DNA of 12,778 nt from Acephala macrosclerotiorum (Eukaryota > Ascomycota > Leotiomycetes > Helotiales > Mollisiaceae): NCBI GenBank assembly GCA_014904845.1, contig MU119917.1:1-12778 (forward strand). Reading direction: 5' to 3'. Shown here one piece after another: positions 1 to 9,429 of the stretch; position 1 is the first letter of the stretch, and each line of letters starts with the position of its first letter. Under the pieces are notes generated by a model. The model did not search any database, was not told where the DNA came from, and saw only the letters and a program-made list of their open reading frames with translations. Both the position numbers and the translations under genes were made by a program.

Positions 1-539
1 AAAAAAAAAAATAAAGTTTTTAATATATTTTCAATTAATAAAATTTTTTATTTTATAAATATATAATTTTAATTTTTAGAATTTGTTTTTTATAATATTT
101 AATTAAATTTAATTTAAATTTTTTTTTAATTAAAATTCATTTTTTAATATTAAAAATATATATATATATTTAAATAATTTTTTTAAAAAATTAAAATAAT
201 TAAATCGTAAATAAATTATTTAAAATTTATTAAAAAAAAAAAAAATTAATATATTTATTTTTTTTTTTATAAAAAAATTAATTAATTTTATCGTTTTAAT
301 AAAATTTAACAAATTAAAAAAAAATAATAAAAATTTTCTTTTTTTTAAAAAATCGATAAAATAATAATTATAATTTAAAATTTGTTTATAAAATTAAATA
401 ATAAAAAAAAAAAATTTATTATATAAAAAAAAAATTTATTAAAAAAAATTTATTAATAGTAAAATTTTAATATATTAATTTTTTTAAAAAATAATAATAA
501 AATATATCGATTATATAGAGATATTTATTAATAAATTAA
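1..539. other. AT-rich RIP-type desert, no gene
   Basis: This stretch is almost pure A and T with long homopolymer runs. The few cytosines are nearly all in CpG (for example TCGT, ATCGAT). No open frame, RNA gene or repeat with defined ends is visible. The composition is what saturating C-to-T mutation on both strands would leave. It lies outside the inverted-repeat pair that starts at 612, so the mutated block extends beyond the window on the left. Confidence 0.7.
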
Positions 540-611
540 ACGCAAAAAATAAAAATCTAAGTTTTATACTTTGCAATTGTCGTAATTGTTTTTTATTTCT
601 AGTAAAAAGTA

Positions 612-690
612 CGCAAGAATTGAGAGATATAATCTCAACTCTAGCGCAGTTGAGACTAGTCCCAATGCAGCCTAGTACTGCACGTGACTA
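612..690 (+). repeat. Left arm of 79-bp inverted repeat pair
   Basis: This is an island of normal base composition in the AT desert. Its sequence matches the reverse complement of 7498-7576 without gaps at 64 of 79 positions by hand alignment. Longest shared blocks are CTCAA/CTCAAT-TCTAGCGCA, CTAGTCCC, CCTAGTAC and GCACGTGACTA. Several mismatches are G/A or C/T. Similarity continues weakly outward (CTAG/CTAA-TAAA near 598-606). The arm has an internal hairpin: TCTCAAC (633-639) and GTTGAGA (649-655) with a 9-base loop. It could be the terminal repeat of one large element spanning 612-7576, or one of two short repeats inserted in opposite orientation. No target duplication is visible, so I cannot decide. 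Confidence 0.8.
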
Positions 691-1217
691 TTGTTTTAAC
701 AAAATATTTTTTATTAATATTTTTTATTTATAATAAAAAATAATAAAAATATTTATAAATTTAAAATAAATATTAAAATAAATTTAAATAAATCGAAATT
801 ATATTTTTAAAATTTTAATTTATTTTTTATTATTTTTAAAATATAAATCGAAATTTTTATAAAACGTTATATAATAAATTTAATAAAATTATTTAATAAA
901 TAAATATTTATAAATATTATAAATAATATTTAAAATATAAAAAAAAATTAACGTTTAATTTTTAAATATTATTTATATTATATGTATAATTAATTATTGA
1001 TCGTATATTATTTAATTAAAATTCGCGAATTAATCGAAATAAAATAATAATAATTTTATATTTTTTTAATATAAATATAAATATATTATAATATTTTTTA
1101 TTATTAATAATAAATTTTTTAAATTTAATTAACGTAAAAATCAAAATAAAAAAAAAAATTAAAAAATTCGAAAAATTTAAAAAATTTAAAAAAATAAAAA
1201 ATTTTATATAAAAAAAC

Positions 1218-1243
1218 TAATAATAATAATATTATTATTATTA
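1218..1243. repeat. Perfect A/T palindrome of TAA/ATT triplets
   Basis: Thirteen bases of TAA repeats are followed directly by thirteen bases of ATT repeats, a perfect 26-bp palindrome with no loop. In DNA this poor in G and C such a structure can arise by chance or by triplet slippage. I see no sign that it has a function. Confidence 0.7.
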
Positions 1244-3739
1244 TTAATTAATAAAATTAATTAAAAAAATAAAATATTAATATTAATAATTTTTTAAAAT
1301 TTAACGTTTTAAATATTTATATTATTAATAATAATAATTAACTATTTTTTAAATTTATTTATAAAAATCGAAAAAAGTTTTTAATATATATTTTAATTAT
1401 TAAAAATTTATAAAAATAAAAAATAAAACGTAATTTTTTTAAATTTATTTTATTTAAATTTATAATTATTAAATTATTATTTATATTTTTTTAAATATAT
1501 TCACGTTTTTTTATAATCGATAAATTGAAAAAATATTATAAATAATTTTTTTTTAATAATAATTATATTAATAATTTTAATAATTTTACGAAATAAAAAA
1601 CGTTTTATATAAAATATTTATTCGAGTTTTTAATATATATTTATTATAAAATTTATTAATAAAATTTTTAAATTCGAAAAAAAAGATTTTTAATTATAAT
1701 ATTTAAATATATTATTAAAAATTTTAATTAAATTAAATCGAGTTTATTAAAACGTAATATATAATTTTTTAATTTTATTTATTTTAAAAAAAATTATTAT
1801 TTAAAACTTTTTTAAAATAATTATATTTTTAATTTTTTATAAATTTATTATTAATATTATTAATTATAATTTTTTTTAAATAATAATTTTTTATAAATTA
1901 TTAAAATTATAGTATATAATTTATATAAATATATTATAATTATTTTTATTTTATTTTTTATATATAAAATTTATATTTTTAAAATTTAATAAAATATATT
2001 TTTAAAATATAATAATAATATTATAAAATTTTTAAAAATAAAAATTAAAATTATAAAATTTACGTAAAAAAAATAATATAATAAATTAATCGAATTTTAA
2101 AAATAAAAACGTATAAATTTTTTTTAAAACGTATTAATATATATAATTAAAATATTATAATATTAATTTCGAATAAAAATTTTAAAAATTTTTAAATAAA
2201 AAATTTTATATTAATTTTAAAAAAAAAAAAAAAAAATATTTATAAATTGTTTTTATATAAAAAATATATAAAATATTTAAATAAATAAAATATATTTAAT
2301 AAATAAAATTATTTATATATAAAATAATTAAATTAAAATTTAAAAAAAATAAAAAAATAAAAAATAATATTAAAAAAAATTATAATAAATATTATATTAA
2401 TAAACGTTTATATTATTTAAATATAATTAAATATAATTAAAATATTTTTTAAAATTTTTTAAAAAAAAAATAATATAATTTTATTTTTTTATATAATAAA
2501 ATCGTTTTAATTATAATAAATTTTTTTTTTAAAACGTAAATAAAATTTATTAAAAAAAATAAATTTTTTTAAAAAAAATCAATTAAAAAATTATTATTAT
2601 TTTAAAATTTAATAAATTTTTTTTATATATTTAATTATTAAAAAATCGTATATATATATTAAATTTAAAAATACGAATTATAATTTTAATTTTTTTTTCA
2701 ATTTTTTAAATATTTTATTTATTATGAAATTTTTTAATCGTTTTTTTTTTATATTTGTATTTTTATTTATATTATTATTTAAAAAATTTTAATATTTATT
2801 TTTTTAATAAATTTTTTTTAAATAATTTTTAATATATAATTTTCAAATTATTTTTTTATTTATTTTTTTAAATAAATAATTTTTTTTTAATTAATTTATT
2901 TAATAAATTTAATATTATATATTAAAATAAAATTTTTTTTTAATTTCGATTTTTTTATATTTTTATTTCGTATTTTAATTTATTTAATTGTATATTTCGT
3001 TTTAATTGAAAACTTTTTAAATAAAAAATCGAATTTTAATAAATAAAATAATTTTTTTATTATAAATTATATAAAATAATATATATTTAATTAATTTATA
3101 AATAATTATTTAATTCGTAAAAAAAATAATTAATAAATATTTTAATTAATTTATTTTATTTTTTTTTATTAAAATAATTAATACAATAATAATAAATTAA
3201 TATTTTTATTTAATTATTTTATTTATTTTCGAATTATATATAAAAATAATAATCTATTTAATTTGAATTTATTTAATTTTATATAATTAAAAATATTATA
3301 TTTATAAATAATATAATTATAAATAAATTTAATAATTTTTTTAAAAATCGAATTTTTTATTAATTTAATTTTAATTTAATCGAAAAAATTATTTCATATT
3401 ATAATTAAATTATTAAATATTTTATATTACGAAAATTTAATTATATTTATTTTAATATAATAAAATAATATAATTATTTTTTAAAAATATAAAATTTTTT
3501 CATATTTTTTTTTATTTTTATATTAATAATTATTTTAATTTACTATAAAATTTTAAATGTTTTTATAATAGTTTTTTTAATAATAATTTTCTTTTTAATA
3601 TATTCGAATTTATTATATAATTTAATTATAATTATTAGATATTATTTTAAATATTATAATTAATAAATTTTTATTTTTAAAAATTATTAAATATTAAATA
3701 ATATTTTAAAAATAATTTAAATAATTATTATTAAAAAAA

Positions 3740-3740
<1 letters not shown>

Positions 3741-3772
<32 letters not shown>
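3741..3772. repeat. (TTA)n microsatellite
   Basis: Ten uninterrupted TTA units plus two bases. It is probably replication slippage in A/T-only DNA. No flanking structure suggests anything else. Confidence 0.9.
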
Positions 3773-5939
3773 TAATAATTTTTTAAAAAAAACTATTAAT
3801 ATAATATACGTAAAAAATATCGAATTTAAATTTTCTTTTTAAATTTAATTTAATAATTTAAATATATATTTTTAATTATAAATAATTTATTTTTAATTTT
3901 TCGATTAATTTTACGTTTTTGAATTAAAATTAAAATTATTTTAATATAATTAAATTTAATTATAATAAATTTATTAATATTTTTTTTTTTAAATTATTAT
4001 TTTTTATTCGCGATTTTTAAATAATTCGTTTATAATAATATAAATATTTTATTTAATATATTTGATTTCGAAATCGAATAATTATATTTAAACGAATTAA
4101 TAAATAAATAAAACGTTAAAAAAAATTATTATTACTCGATTTAATTAAACGATAAATATATTAATATTCGTTTTAAAAATAAAATAAATATTAAATAATT
4201 AAAATTATAATTTATAAAAATATTTTACAAGTTTTCAATATATTTTTTTTATCGCATTATAATTTTATTTAATAATATTTTAAAATTTTAATTCGTATTA
4301 AATTATTCGTTTTTATTTGTTATTATTATATTAATAAAATATTTTTTTATATTTTTATTAATTAATATTAAAATTTAAAATAATTTTTTTTTATTTATAA
4401 ATAAAATTATAATAAATTTTATAAAATATTAAAAATATTTTAAATTTATATTATAAGAATATTATAATAATTTTTTAATTTTTTTTAATTAAAAAATTCG
4501 TTTTTTTTAATTAATTAATATAATAATTCGATAATAATATTAAAATATTAAATTTATATTTAATAATAAATATAAATTTTAATTTTAAATATATTATTAT
4601 ATTTAATTTATTTTAAAAATTTTTAAATTTTTTTTTTAAAATTATAAACGAAATTAATAATAATTATTTCGTTTTAATAAAATTATAATTTAAATTTTTT
4701 TAATTCGATTTAATATTCTATTTAAATTTTAAATATATTTAAAAACGAATTAATAAATTTTTAAAAATATTAATTTATTATTATAATTTATATAAAATCT
4801 TTTAATTTTTATATTATTTAAAAATAATATTATAATTTTAAAAAAATACGTTTTTTAAAATTATTATAATAATTTTAATAAATTAAATTATAAAATTAAT
4901 TATTTTTTAAAACAATATTATTATTTATAAAAATTATTATATTTTTATTTCGAACGTTTAAAATAAATTAATTATACTTAAAAAAAATATAAAAATATTT
5001 AACGAATTTTTTAAAAAATTTATTTATAAAAAAAATATATTAATATTTTTTAAAATAATAAAAATTATTTTTATAATTATATTAATTAATTAAAATTTTT
5101 TAATAATTTCTTTTATAATTAAAAATTAAAAATTTTATAATTAAATCGATTTTAAAATATTTTTATTATAATTAAAAATAAAATTTTAAAATAATAAAAA
5201 CTTTTTATTTATTATATTATATATTGAATTATTTTAATATAAATAAACAAATTAATATTTTTATAAATTTTAATTATATATTATTTTATTAAATTTTTCT
5301 TTTTTAAATTTTTATAATTAATTTTTAATAAATAAAAATATTAATCGTTTAAAAATAAATTATATTTTTTTCGTATATTTTTTAATATATTTTTAAAATA
5401 TTTTTCACGTTTTAAATCGTTCGAATTAATATTTTTATTTTTTAAAAAAATTTTTAATTTCGTCGATTAAATTAATAAATTATATATTTTTAAATTTAAA
5501 TTTATATATTATATTAATATTTATATTAAATAATTTTAAATTAAAATTATATTTTTATTTAAATTTTTTTTTTTATTTTTATATTTGAAAATTATAATAT
5601 TATTATAAAAAAATATTTTTTTATTTTTTCGTTTAAAATTCTTTTATTTAAAATTTTATTTATTTCTTTTTATTAAAAAAAAACATTTTATAAAAAATCG
5701 AAAAAATAATTTTATTTTTTATATTATTTTATTTATATTTTTTTTTAAATTAATAATATTTATTTTAATTATATTTATTTTATATAAAATAATATTAATA
5801 TTTTATTTTTTGAATATTTTTTCGATTTAAAAATATATATAAATATAACGATTTTTAATAATTTAATATAAATAAATTTTTAAAAAAAAACAATTATAAT
5901 TATATAAATAAATTTTTTTTTTTTAAAATTTTCAAATAT

Positions 5940-5947
5940 ATTATTTT
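5940..5947. repeat. Left 8-bp target site duplication of the hAT element
   Basis: ATTATTTT lies directly outside the left terminal repeat and is repeated exactly at 6790-6797. Eight base pairs is the diagnostic duplication length of the hAT superfamily. The site is ordinary AT-desert sequence, so the target was already A/T-only when the element inserted. Confidence 0.88.
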
Positions 5948-5962
5948 CAGACTTGAGCGCGA
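5948..5962 (+). repeat. Left terminal inverted repeat of the hAT element
   Basis: CAGACTTGAGCGCGA begins right after the target duplication. It matches the right end read inward, CAAATTTGAACGCGA, at 12 of 15 positions. The three differences are all C-to-T type transitions (in CpT when read on the mutated strand), while the CpG-containing GCGCG/ACGCG core is kept. Confidence 0.88.
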
Positions 5963-6029
5963 AAATTTCGAAATCTATTTTGATCTTCTGGAGTAATTAC
6001 TCGTAAAATAAAGTTATTACGATAAGAGT

Positions 6030-6072
6030 ACTCGAGTTTTCGAACGGTATTCGAGTTAATATTCGAGTTACT
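6030..6072 (+). repeat. Left subterminal repeats of the hAT element
   Basis: ACTCGAGTTT (6030) is followed by two tandem 12-bp units, ATTCGAGTTAAT at 6049-6060 and ATTCGAGTTACT at 6061-6072. The reverse complement of the core, ACTCGAAT, recurs near the right end (6670 onward). hAT transposases bind short subterminal repeats as well as the terminal repeats. That role here is inference from position and repetition. Confidence 0.6.
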
Positions 6073-6127
6073 CGTACACGTGATCGCATAATTGTAGTTC
6101 TGGGCTGACAATCAATCAAATCGCTGA

Positions 6128-6574
6128 AAATCTCTACTATTTGAAGGGATTTTCACTCACGGTCGCACTCAATCAAATCATTATCAACACTACTTAATTA
6201 CAGCTCCACCTACAGCTCTTATTTCATCAATCCAAGTATTTAGAATGACTAGACAATCTCCTATTACTTTCTTTAGTGCTTCTAGAAGAGAACTAGTCTA
6301 TCGTCAGCCTCCTGAGACATCTCCAAAGCGCAATAAAGCTCTTACTGCTTCTAACGACTATGCATTAACTCTAACACGCGATTATTTGGCTATTCCTGCT
6401 TCCTCCGCTCTCTTCGAACGTGTCTTCAGTGCAACAGGCAATTTGATCTCGAAGAAGAGAACCAGAATATCGAGCGAGAACCTACGATACGTGTTGTGTT
6501 TGAGAAGTTGAGAGTTTCTTGTTGAAACTGACGAAGAAAATGAGATCTTTTTCGATAGGCGTAGAAATCTTATT
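6128..6574 (+). pseudogene. hAT transposase C-terminal fragment (dimerisation domain), broken
   Basis: The frame is open from 6128 (after TGA at 6125) to a TGA at 6509-6511. The only in-frame Met is at 6245, giving 88 codons, but this is an internal piece, not a true start. Residues DYLAIPASSALFERVFSATG followed by LISKKRTRIS and LRYVLCLRS are the hAT family dimerisation region, which normally pairs two transposase molecules. Relatives have Trp right after CLRS. Here the codon is TGA, and reading through it gives an acidic tail (EFLVETDEENEIF) until TGA at 6575-6577, a plausible natural C-terminus. So one G-to-A change probably broke an otherwise conserved end. The part before 6245 is not recognisable and may include intron or junction sequence left by an internal deletion. 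No catalytic domain is present. Confidence 0.85.
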
Positions 6575-6652
6575 TGACTTGAAAGAACTCCTTCTAGCGG
6601 TCCTCTTGATCCAGTTGTCTCTATTTTTGTATGATATATATTCTCAGAATCT

Positions 6653-6692
6653 TATTCGAAACTCGATATACTCGAATATCAACTCGAAACCG
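6653..6692 (-). repeat. Right subterminal repeats of the hAT element
   Basis: Spaced copies of ACTCGA occur at 6661, 6670 and 6682. The middle one extends to ACTCGAATAT, the reverse complement of ATATTCGAGT in the left cluster (6049-6072). Inverted placement near both ends fits transposase binding sites. These repeats overlap a 74-codon open frame that I regard as spurious. Confidence 0.5.
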
Positions 6693-6774
6693 AGCTCTTT
6701 CTTTTCGTACTTATCAATTTTTTCGAAATTGAGATCGAGCTAATTCTATTCGAAAAATATCGAAAAAACCGTAC

Positions 6775-6789
6775 TCGCGTTCAAATTTG
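6775..6789 (-). repeat. Right terminal inverted repeat of the hAT element
   Basis: Read inward from 6789 it is CAAATTTGAACGCGA, 12 of 15 identical to the left end. It has more A/T than the left repeat through three RIP-type transitions. The target duplication follows immediately. Confidence 0.87.
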
Positions 6790-6797
6790 ATTATTTT
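6790..6797. repeat. Right 8-bp target site duplication of the hAT element
   Basis: ATTATTTT, identical to 5940-5947 and directly abutting the right terminal repeat. No base differs between the two copies, in keeping with a recent insertion, although an A/T-only site has nothing left for RIP to change. Confidence 0.88.
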
Positions 6798-7477
6798 ACG
6801 AATTATTATTTTTATATTTAATTTATATTTTTATTATTATAATAAATAATTATTTTAAAAAAAAATTTTTTAAAATATTTATAAAAAAAAAAAAATTTTA
6901 TATTATTTATAAAAAAAAAAAATTTATATTCGATTTTGTATTTAAATTTTATTTTTATAATTATTATATTAACGAATTTTAAATTTTATTTAATAATAAT
7001 AAATAATTAAATTTTTTTAATATTTATAATTATATTATTAAAATTTTAAATTATATATAGAAAAATAATATTATATTTTATTTTAATATTTAATATTTTT
7101 TATTTTTTATTTGAATTGATTAATTTAAATAATTTAATAAAAAAAAATCTATTTTTATAAAATTAATTTCAAATATTATAAAATTTTTAATAATAAAAAT
7201 AAATTAATTCGTTTTTTTAAATATTTTTTTTATTATAATTATTTTAATATTTATTAAAATTAAATAATAAATATTATTTTTATTATTATTAATTAATAAT
7301 TATTATAATAAAATTCAATATTTTTAAAATATTAATAATTATTTTTTTATTTTTTTTTTAAATTTTTAAAAACGATATTATATTTTTAAAGAAAATTTAT
7401 AATAAAATTTTATTAATAAAATTATTATTTTTAACGTCGAATTATTATTTTAAAATTTTATTTTTCGATTAATTTTG
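6798..7477. other. AT-rich RIP-type desert, no gene
   Basis: This continues the desert on the other side of the hAT insertion, with the same near-absence of non-CpG cytosine. I see no reading frame or RNA gene. From about 7478 the composition recovers slightly (GTGAGTACAA) as the right 79-bp arm is approached. Confidence 0.65.
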
Positions 7478-7497
7478 TGAGTACAATATTAATTTAG

Positions 7498-7576
7498 TAG
7501 TCACGTGCTGTACTAGGCCAGATCGGGACTAGCGCCGCTTGCGCTAGAATTGAGATTATATTTTTCAATTTTTGCG
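7498..7576 (-). repeat. Right arm of 79-bp inverted repeat pair
   Basis: This is the reverse-complement partner of 612-690, again an island of normal composition. It contains its own perfect hairpin, CTAGCGC (7530-7536) and GCGCTAG (7542-7548) around a 5-base loop. The left arm has a different hairpin at the equivalent place, built partly from bases that differ between the arms. The arm abuts the less mutated block that starts about here and leads into the copia relic. Confidence 0.8.
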
Positions 7577-8879
7577 CGTTTATTAGATTTAGAACTTATA
7601 ATCAATTAACGAATTATTTAATTTATTTTTTTATTTCGTTTTTGATTTATTACTAGTAATAAATATTTCTAATAATATTAATATTGATCAATAATTGTTC
7701 AATTAATTACAGAATAATTAAATTTTTATTTAGAAAAAATTAATTTACAAAAAAAAATAAATTTTTTAAATAGTTTGTTCTTTGTAAAAAAATATTTAAA
7801 ATAATTAATATATTTTCAAAAAAACGAAAATTTACAAGAATTTTTTTATAGAAACGTATTGAAAATATTGAAACTATTAAAAACTTAAAAAAAATAATAC
7901 GAAAATAGTTTTAAATTTATATTTATTTTTCAAGTTTACGTTTATTACGTAAAACAACAACGTTTACGAAAAACGAATAAAAAAACGTGAAAACAATTTC
8001 AAATTTATATTAATTTATTCGAATTTACGTTAAAAACGAATTCTCAAATTTTTTTTTTACGTTTTTACTCGTTATTTAATTAAAAGCATATAAATATCAA
8101 TAATAATATTTATTTGAACTCGAATTAAAACTTTTAATCTTTTTATTATTTATTGTATAATTATTTCTCAAAATAATAAATTTATTTAAAATCAAATTTT
8201 TTTACGATAAAAACAAATAAAAAAAAGATTTCGATTCTACGAACAATAAAAATTTCAATAAAATAATATTAAATAAATATATTTTTTATTACTTTAAAAT
8301 ATATAAAAAAAATATATATATTTTAATCGCAATTTATAAAAATATTTTTAAGAAAATTTTAAAAATTGTTTATAAAAAATTTTACGTTTAATATACAAAG
8401 ATTTTATACGTCGTTTACAAGACTTTTTACGTATTTACAAAGTTTAAATACTAAAAAATAAAAAGTTTATTATTAATAATTTGAAAAAAGTTTTTTAATA
8501 AAAAAATTTTTATAAATAAATATAAATAAAAATCGTCGATCAATTGAAAAATAGAGATTTCTTTTTTCGATAAAATCGATTAATTCAATTAATAAATTAA
8601 AGTATTTTAATATTAGTATTTAACAATCAAAATATAATTACTTTTACGATTTCAATTATTAATACAAATTTTTTTATTACGAATACGATTATTTTTACGA
8701 ATATTTTTTATATTTTTTTTATTATAATTTTTTTTACAAATATGAATTTGTTTAATATAATATAAAATACTCGATATATTTACTAGTAATTTTTTTAATA
8801 ATAATCGAATCAATATAATAATTTATAAAATATTTTTATTAAATTGTTTACGAATTTAATAAAAATTTATATCGATAAT
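7577..8879. other. Probable LTR/leader and Gag N-terminus of the copia relic; no readable gene
   Basis: This stretch is less depleted in C and G than the left desert but has no long open frame. It lies directly upstream of the copia Gag relic, where the 5' LTR, leader and Gag start should be. A TATA-like TATAAAT at 8089-8095 is preceded by one of the few GC bases nearby, but in DNA this A/T-rich it is weak evidence. I could not find LTR ends (TG...CA), a primer-binding site or the Gag start codon. The matching 3' LTR would be outside the window, so LTR identity cannot be checked by comparison. Confidence 0.35.
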
Positions 8880-9395
8880 AAAAAATATAATAAAGAATTA
8901 TACGATATTTTTAATTATAAATTGTCGATTTTTTATAATTATTGTAATAAAATCGAATTATTTTAAAATTAATACGATAAAACATTTTTTATTAGTTTTA
9001 TAAAACGTATAAATACGTTTTATTTTAATAGATTTTTAAAAAAAGATTTCGATTTTATTATATTAATAATAATAATAAAAACTTATTTCGAGATTAAAAA
9101 AAATCGCTAATTATATATATTTTTATAAAAAAAAACAATTTTAGTAAAAATTATTACGATTAATTTAATAAAGACTAAATTGGAATATTTATAAATATTT
9201 TTTAATCAATTTCAAAAGATTTAATTAGATTTATTATTAGAATATTAAACAAAATATAATTTACGAGATTAAATTATTAATATTTATCGAAATATTGAAA
9301 AGTATAATTTTATTTTTTATAAATTCGTTAATACTTTTGAAAATATTTGTATTAAATTGCAATTAGTAGTAAATACTACGACGCGATCACGTGAA
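8880..9395 (+). pseudogene. copia Gag relic, N-terminal and central part
   Basis: Frame continuous from 8880 to 9395 when stops are read through. Recognisable stretches are KELYDIFNYKLSIFYNYCNK (8895 onward; family pattern ELYDIL-x-KL-x-IF-x(3)C-x-K), NTFYFNRF near 9015, KTYFEIKKNR near 9078 (family KTHFETEENR), TKLEYL near 9174 (family TKLECL) and FVNTFENICIKLQ near 9327 (family KPANTFEGxCAxLRSAV). Gag builds the virus-like particle that packages element RNA. Stops fall where the family has Gln, Arg or Trp. The start codon is not identifiable. A shift to the next frame follows between about 9396 and 9440. Confidence 0.8.
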
Positions 9396-9429
9396 ATATA
9401 ATAATATAATTTAAATTTTATTTTTTAAA

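Larger units (their letters stand above)
691..5939. other. AT-rich RIP-type desert between the inverted arms
   Basis: About 5.2 kb of A/T with scattered CpG. I found no readable protein in any frame and no RNA gene. Non-CpG cytosines are very rare, so mutation here is more complete than in the copia relic on the right. If the two arms at 612 and 7498 are ends of one element, this is its destroyed interior. If not, it is one or more unidentifiable repeats. Short A/T microsatellites and palindromes occur inside and are listed separately. Confidence 0.65.
5948..6789 (+). mobile_element. Non-autonomous, internally deleted hAT transposon (842 bp)
   Basis: Three independent signs define it: 15-bp terminal inverted repeats (5948-5962 and 6775-6789), a perfect flanking 8-bp duplication ATTATTTT, and an internal coding remnant with the hAT C-terminal dimerisation motif. 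Base composition inside is close to normal and changes abruptly at both ends. A full hAT transposase is usually 600-800 residues. Only about the last 110-150 residues are present, so this copy lacks the catalytic DDE/RNase H-like part and could move only with transposase from elsewhere. Short subterminal motifs (ACTCG/CGAGT) sit near both ends, as expected for transposase binding. It is nested inside the AT desert and between the two 79-bp arms, making it the youngest insertion in the window. Confidence 0.92.

Noticed and set aside
642..654. tRNA A-box-like TAGCGCAGTTGAG in the left arm, suggesting a SINE or tRNA relic
   Set aside because: There is no B box at the right distance, no cloverleaf forms, and the right arm lacks the match.
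3741..3772. CRISPR-like or telomeric repeat
   Set aside because: It is a plain TTA triplet run with no spacers and no G-rich strand.
6519..6743. 74-codon open frame inside the hAT element
   Set aside because: It overlaps the transposase tail in another frame and runs over the subterminal repeats. It shows no domain, and its hydrophobic look comes from T-rich codons.
1..7477. Mitochondrial, plastid or AT-rich bacterial/protist DNA
   Set aside because: There are no organelle genes, tRNAs or conserved frames. The C-only-in-CpG pattern and nested fungal-type transposons fit RIPed nuclear DNA better.
6077..9394. CACGTGATCGC at 6077 and its inverted copy ending at 9394 as ends of one element
   Set aside because: The pair would cross the well-defined hAT end and the right 79-bp arm. 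The shared part is mostly a palindrome and too short.
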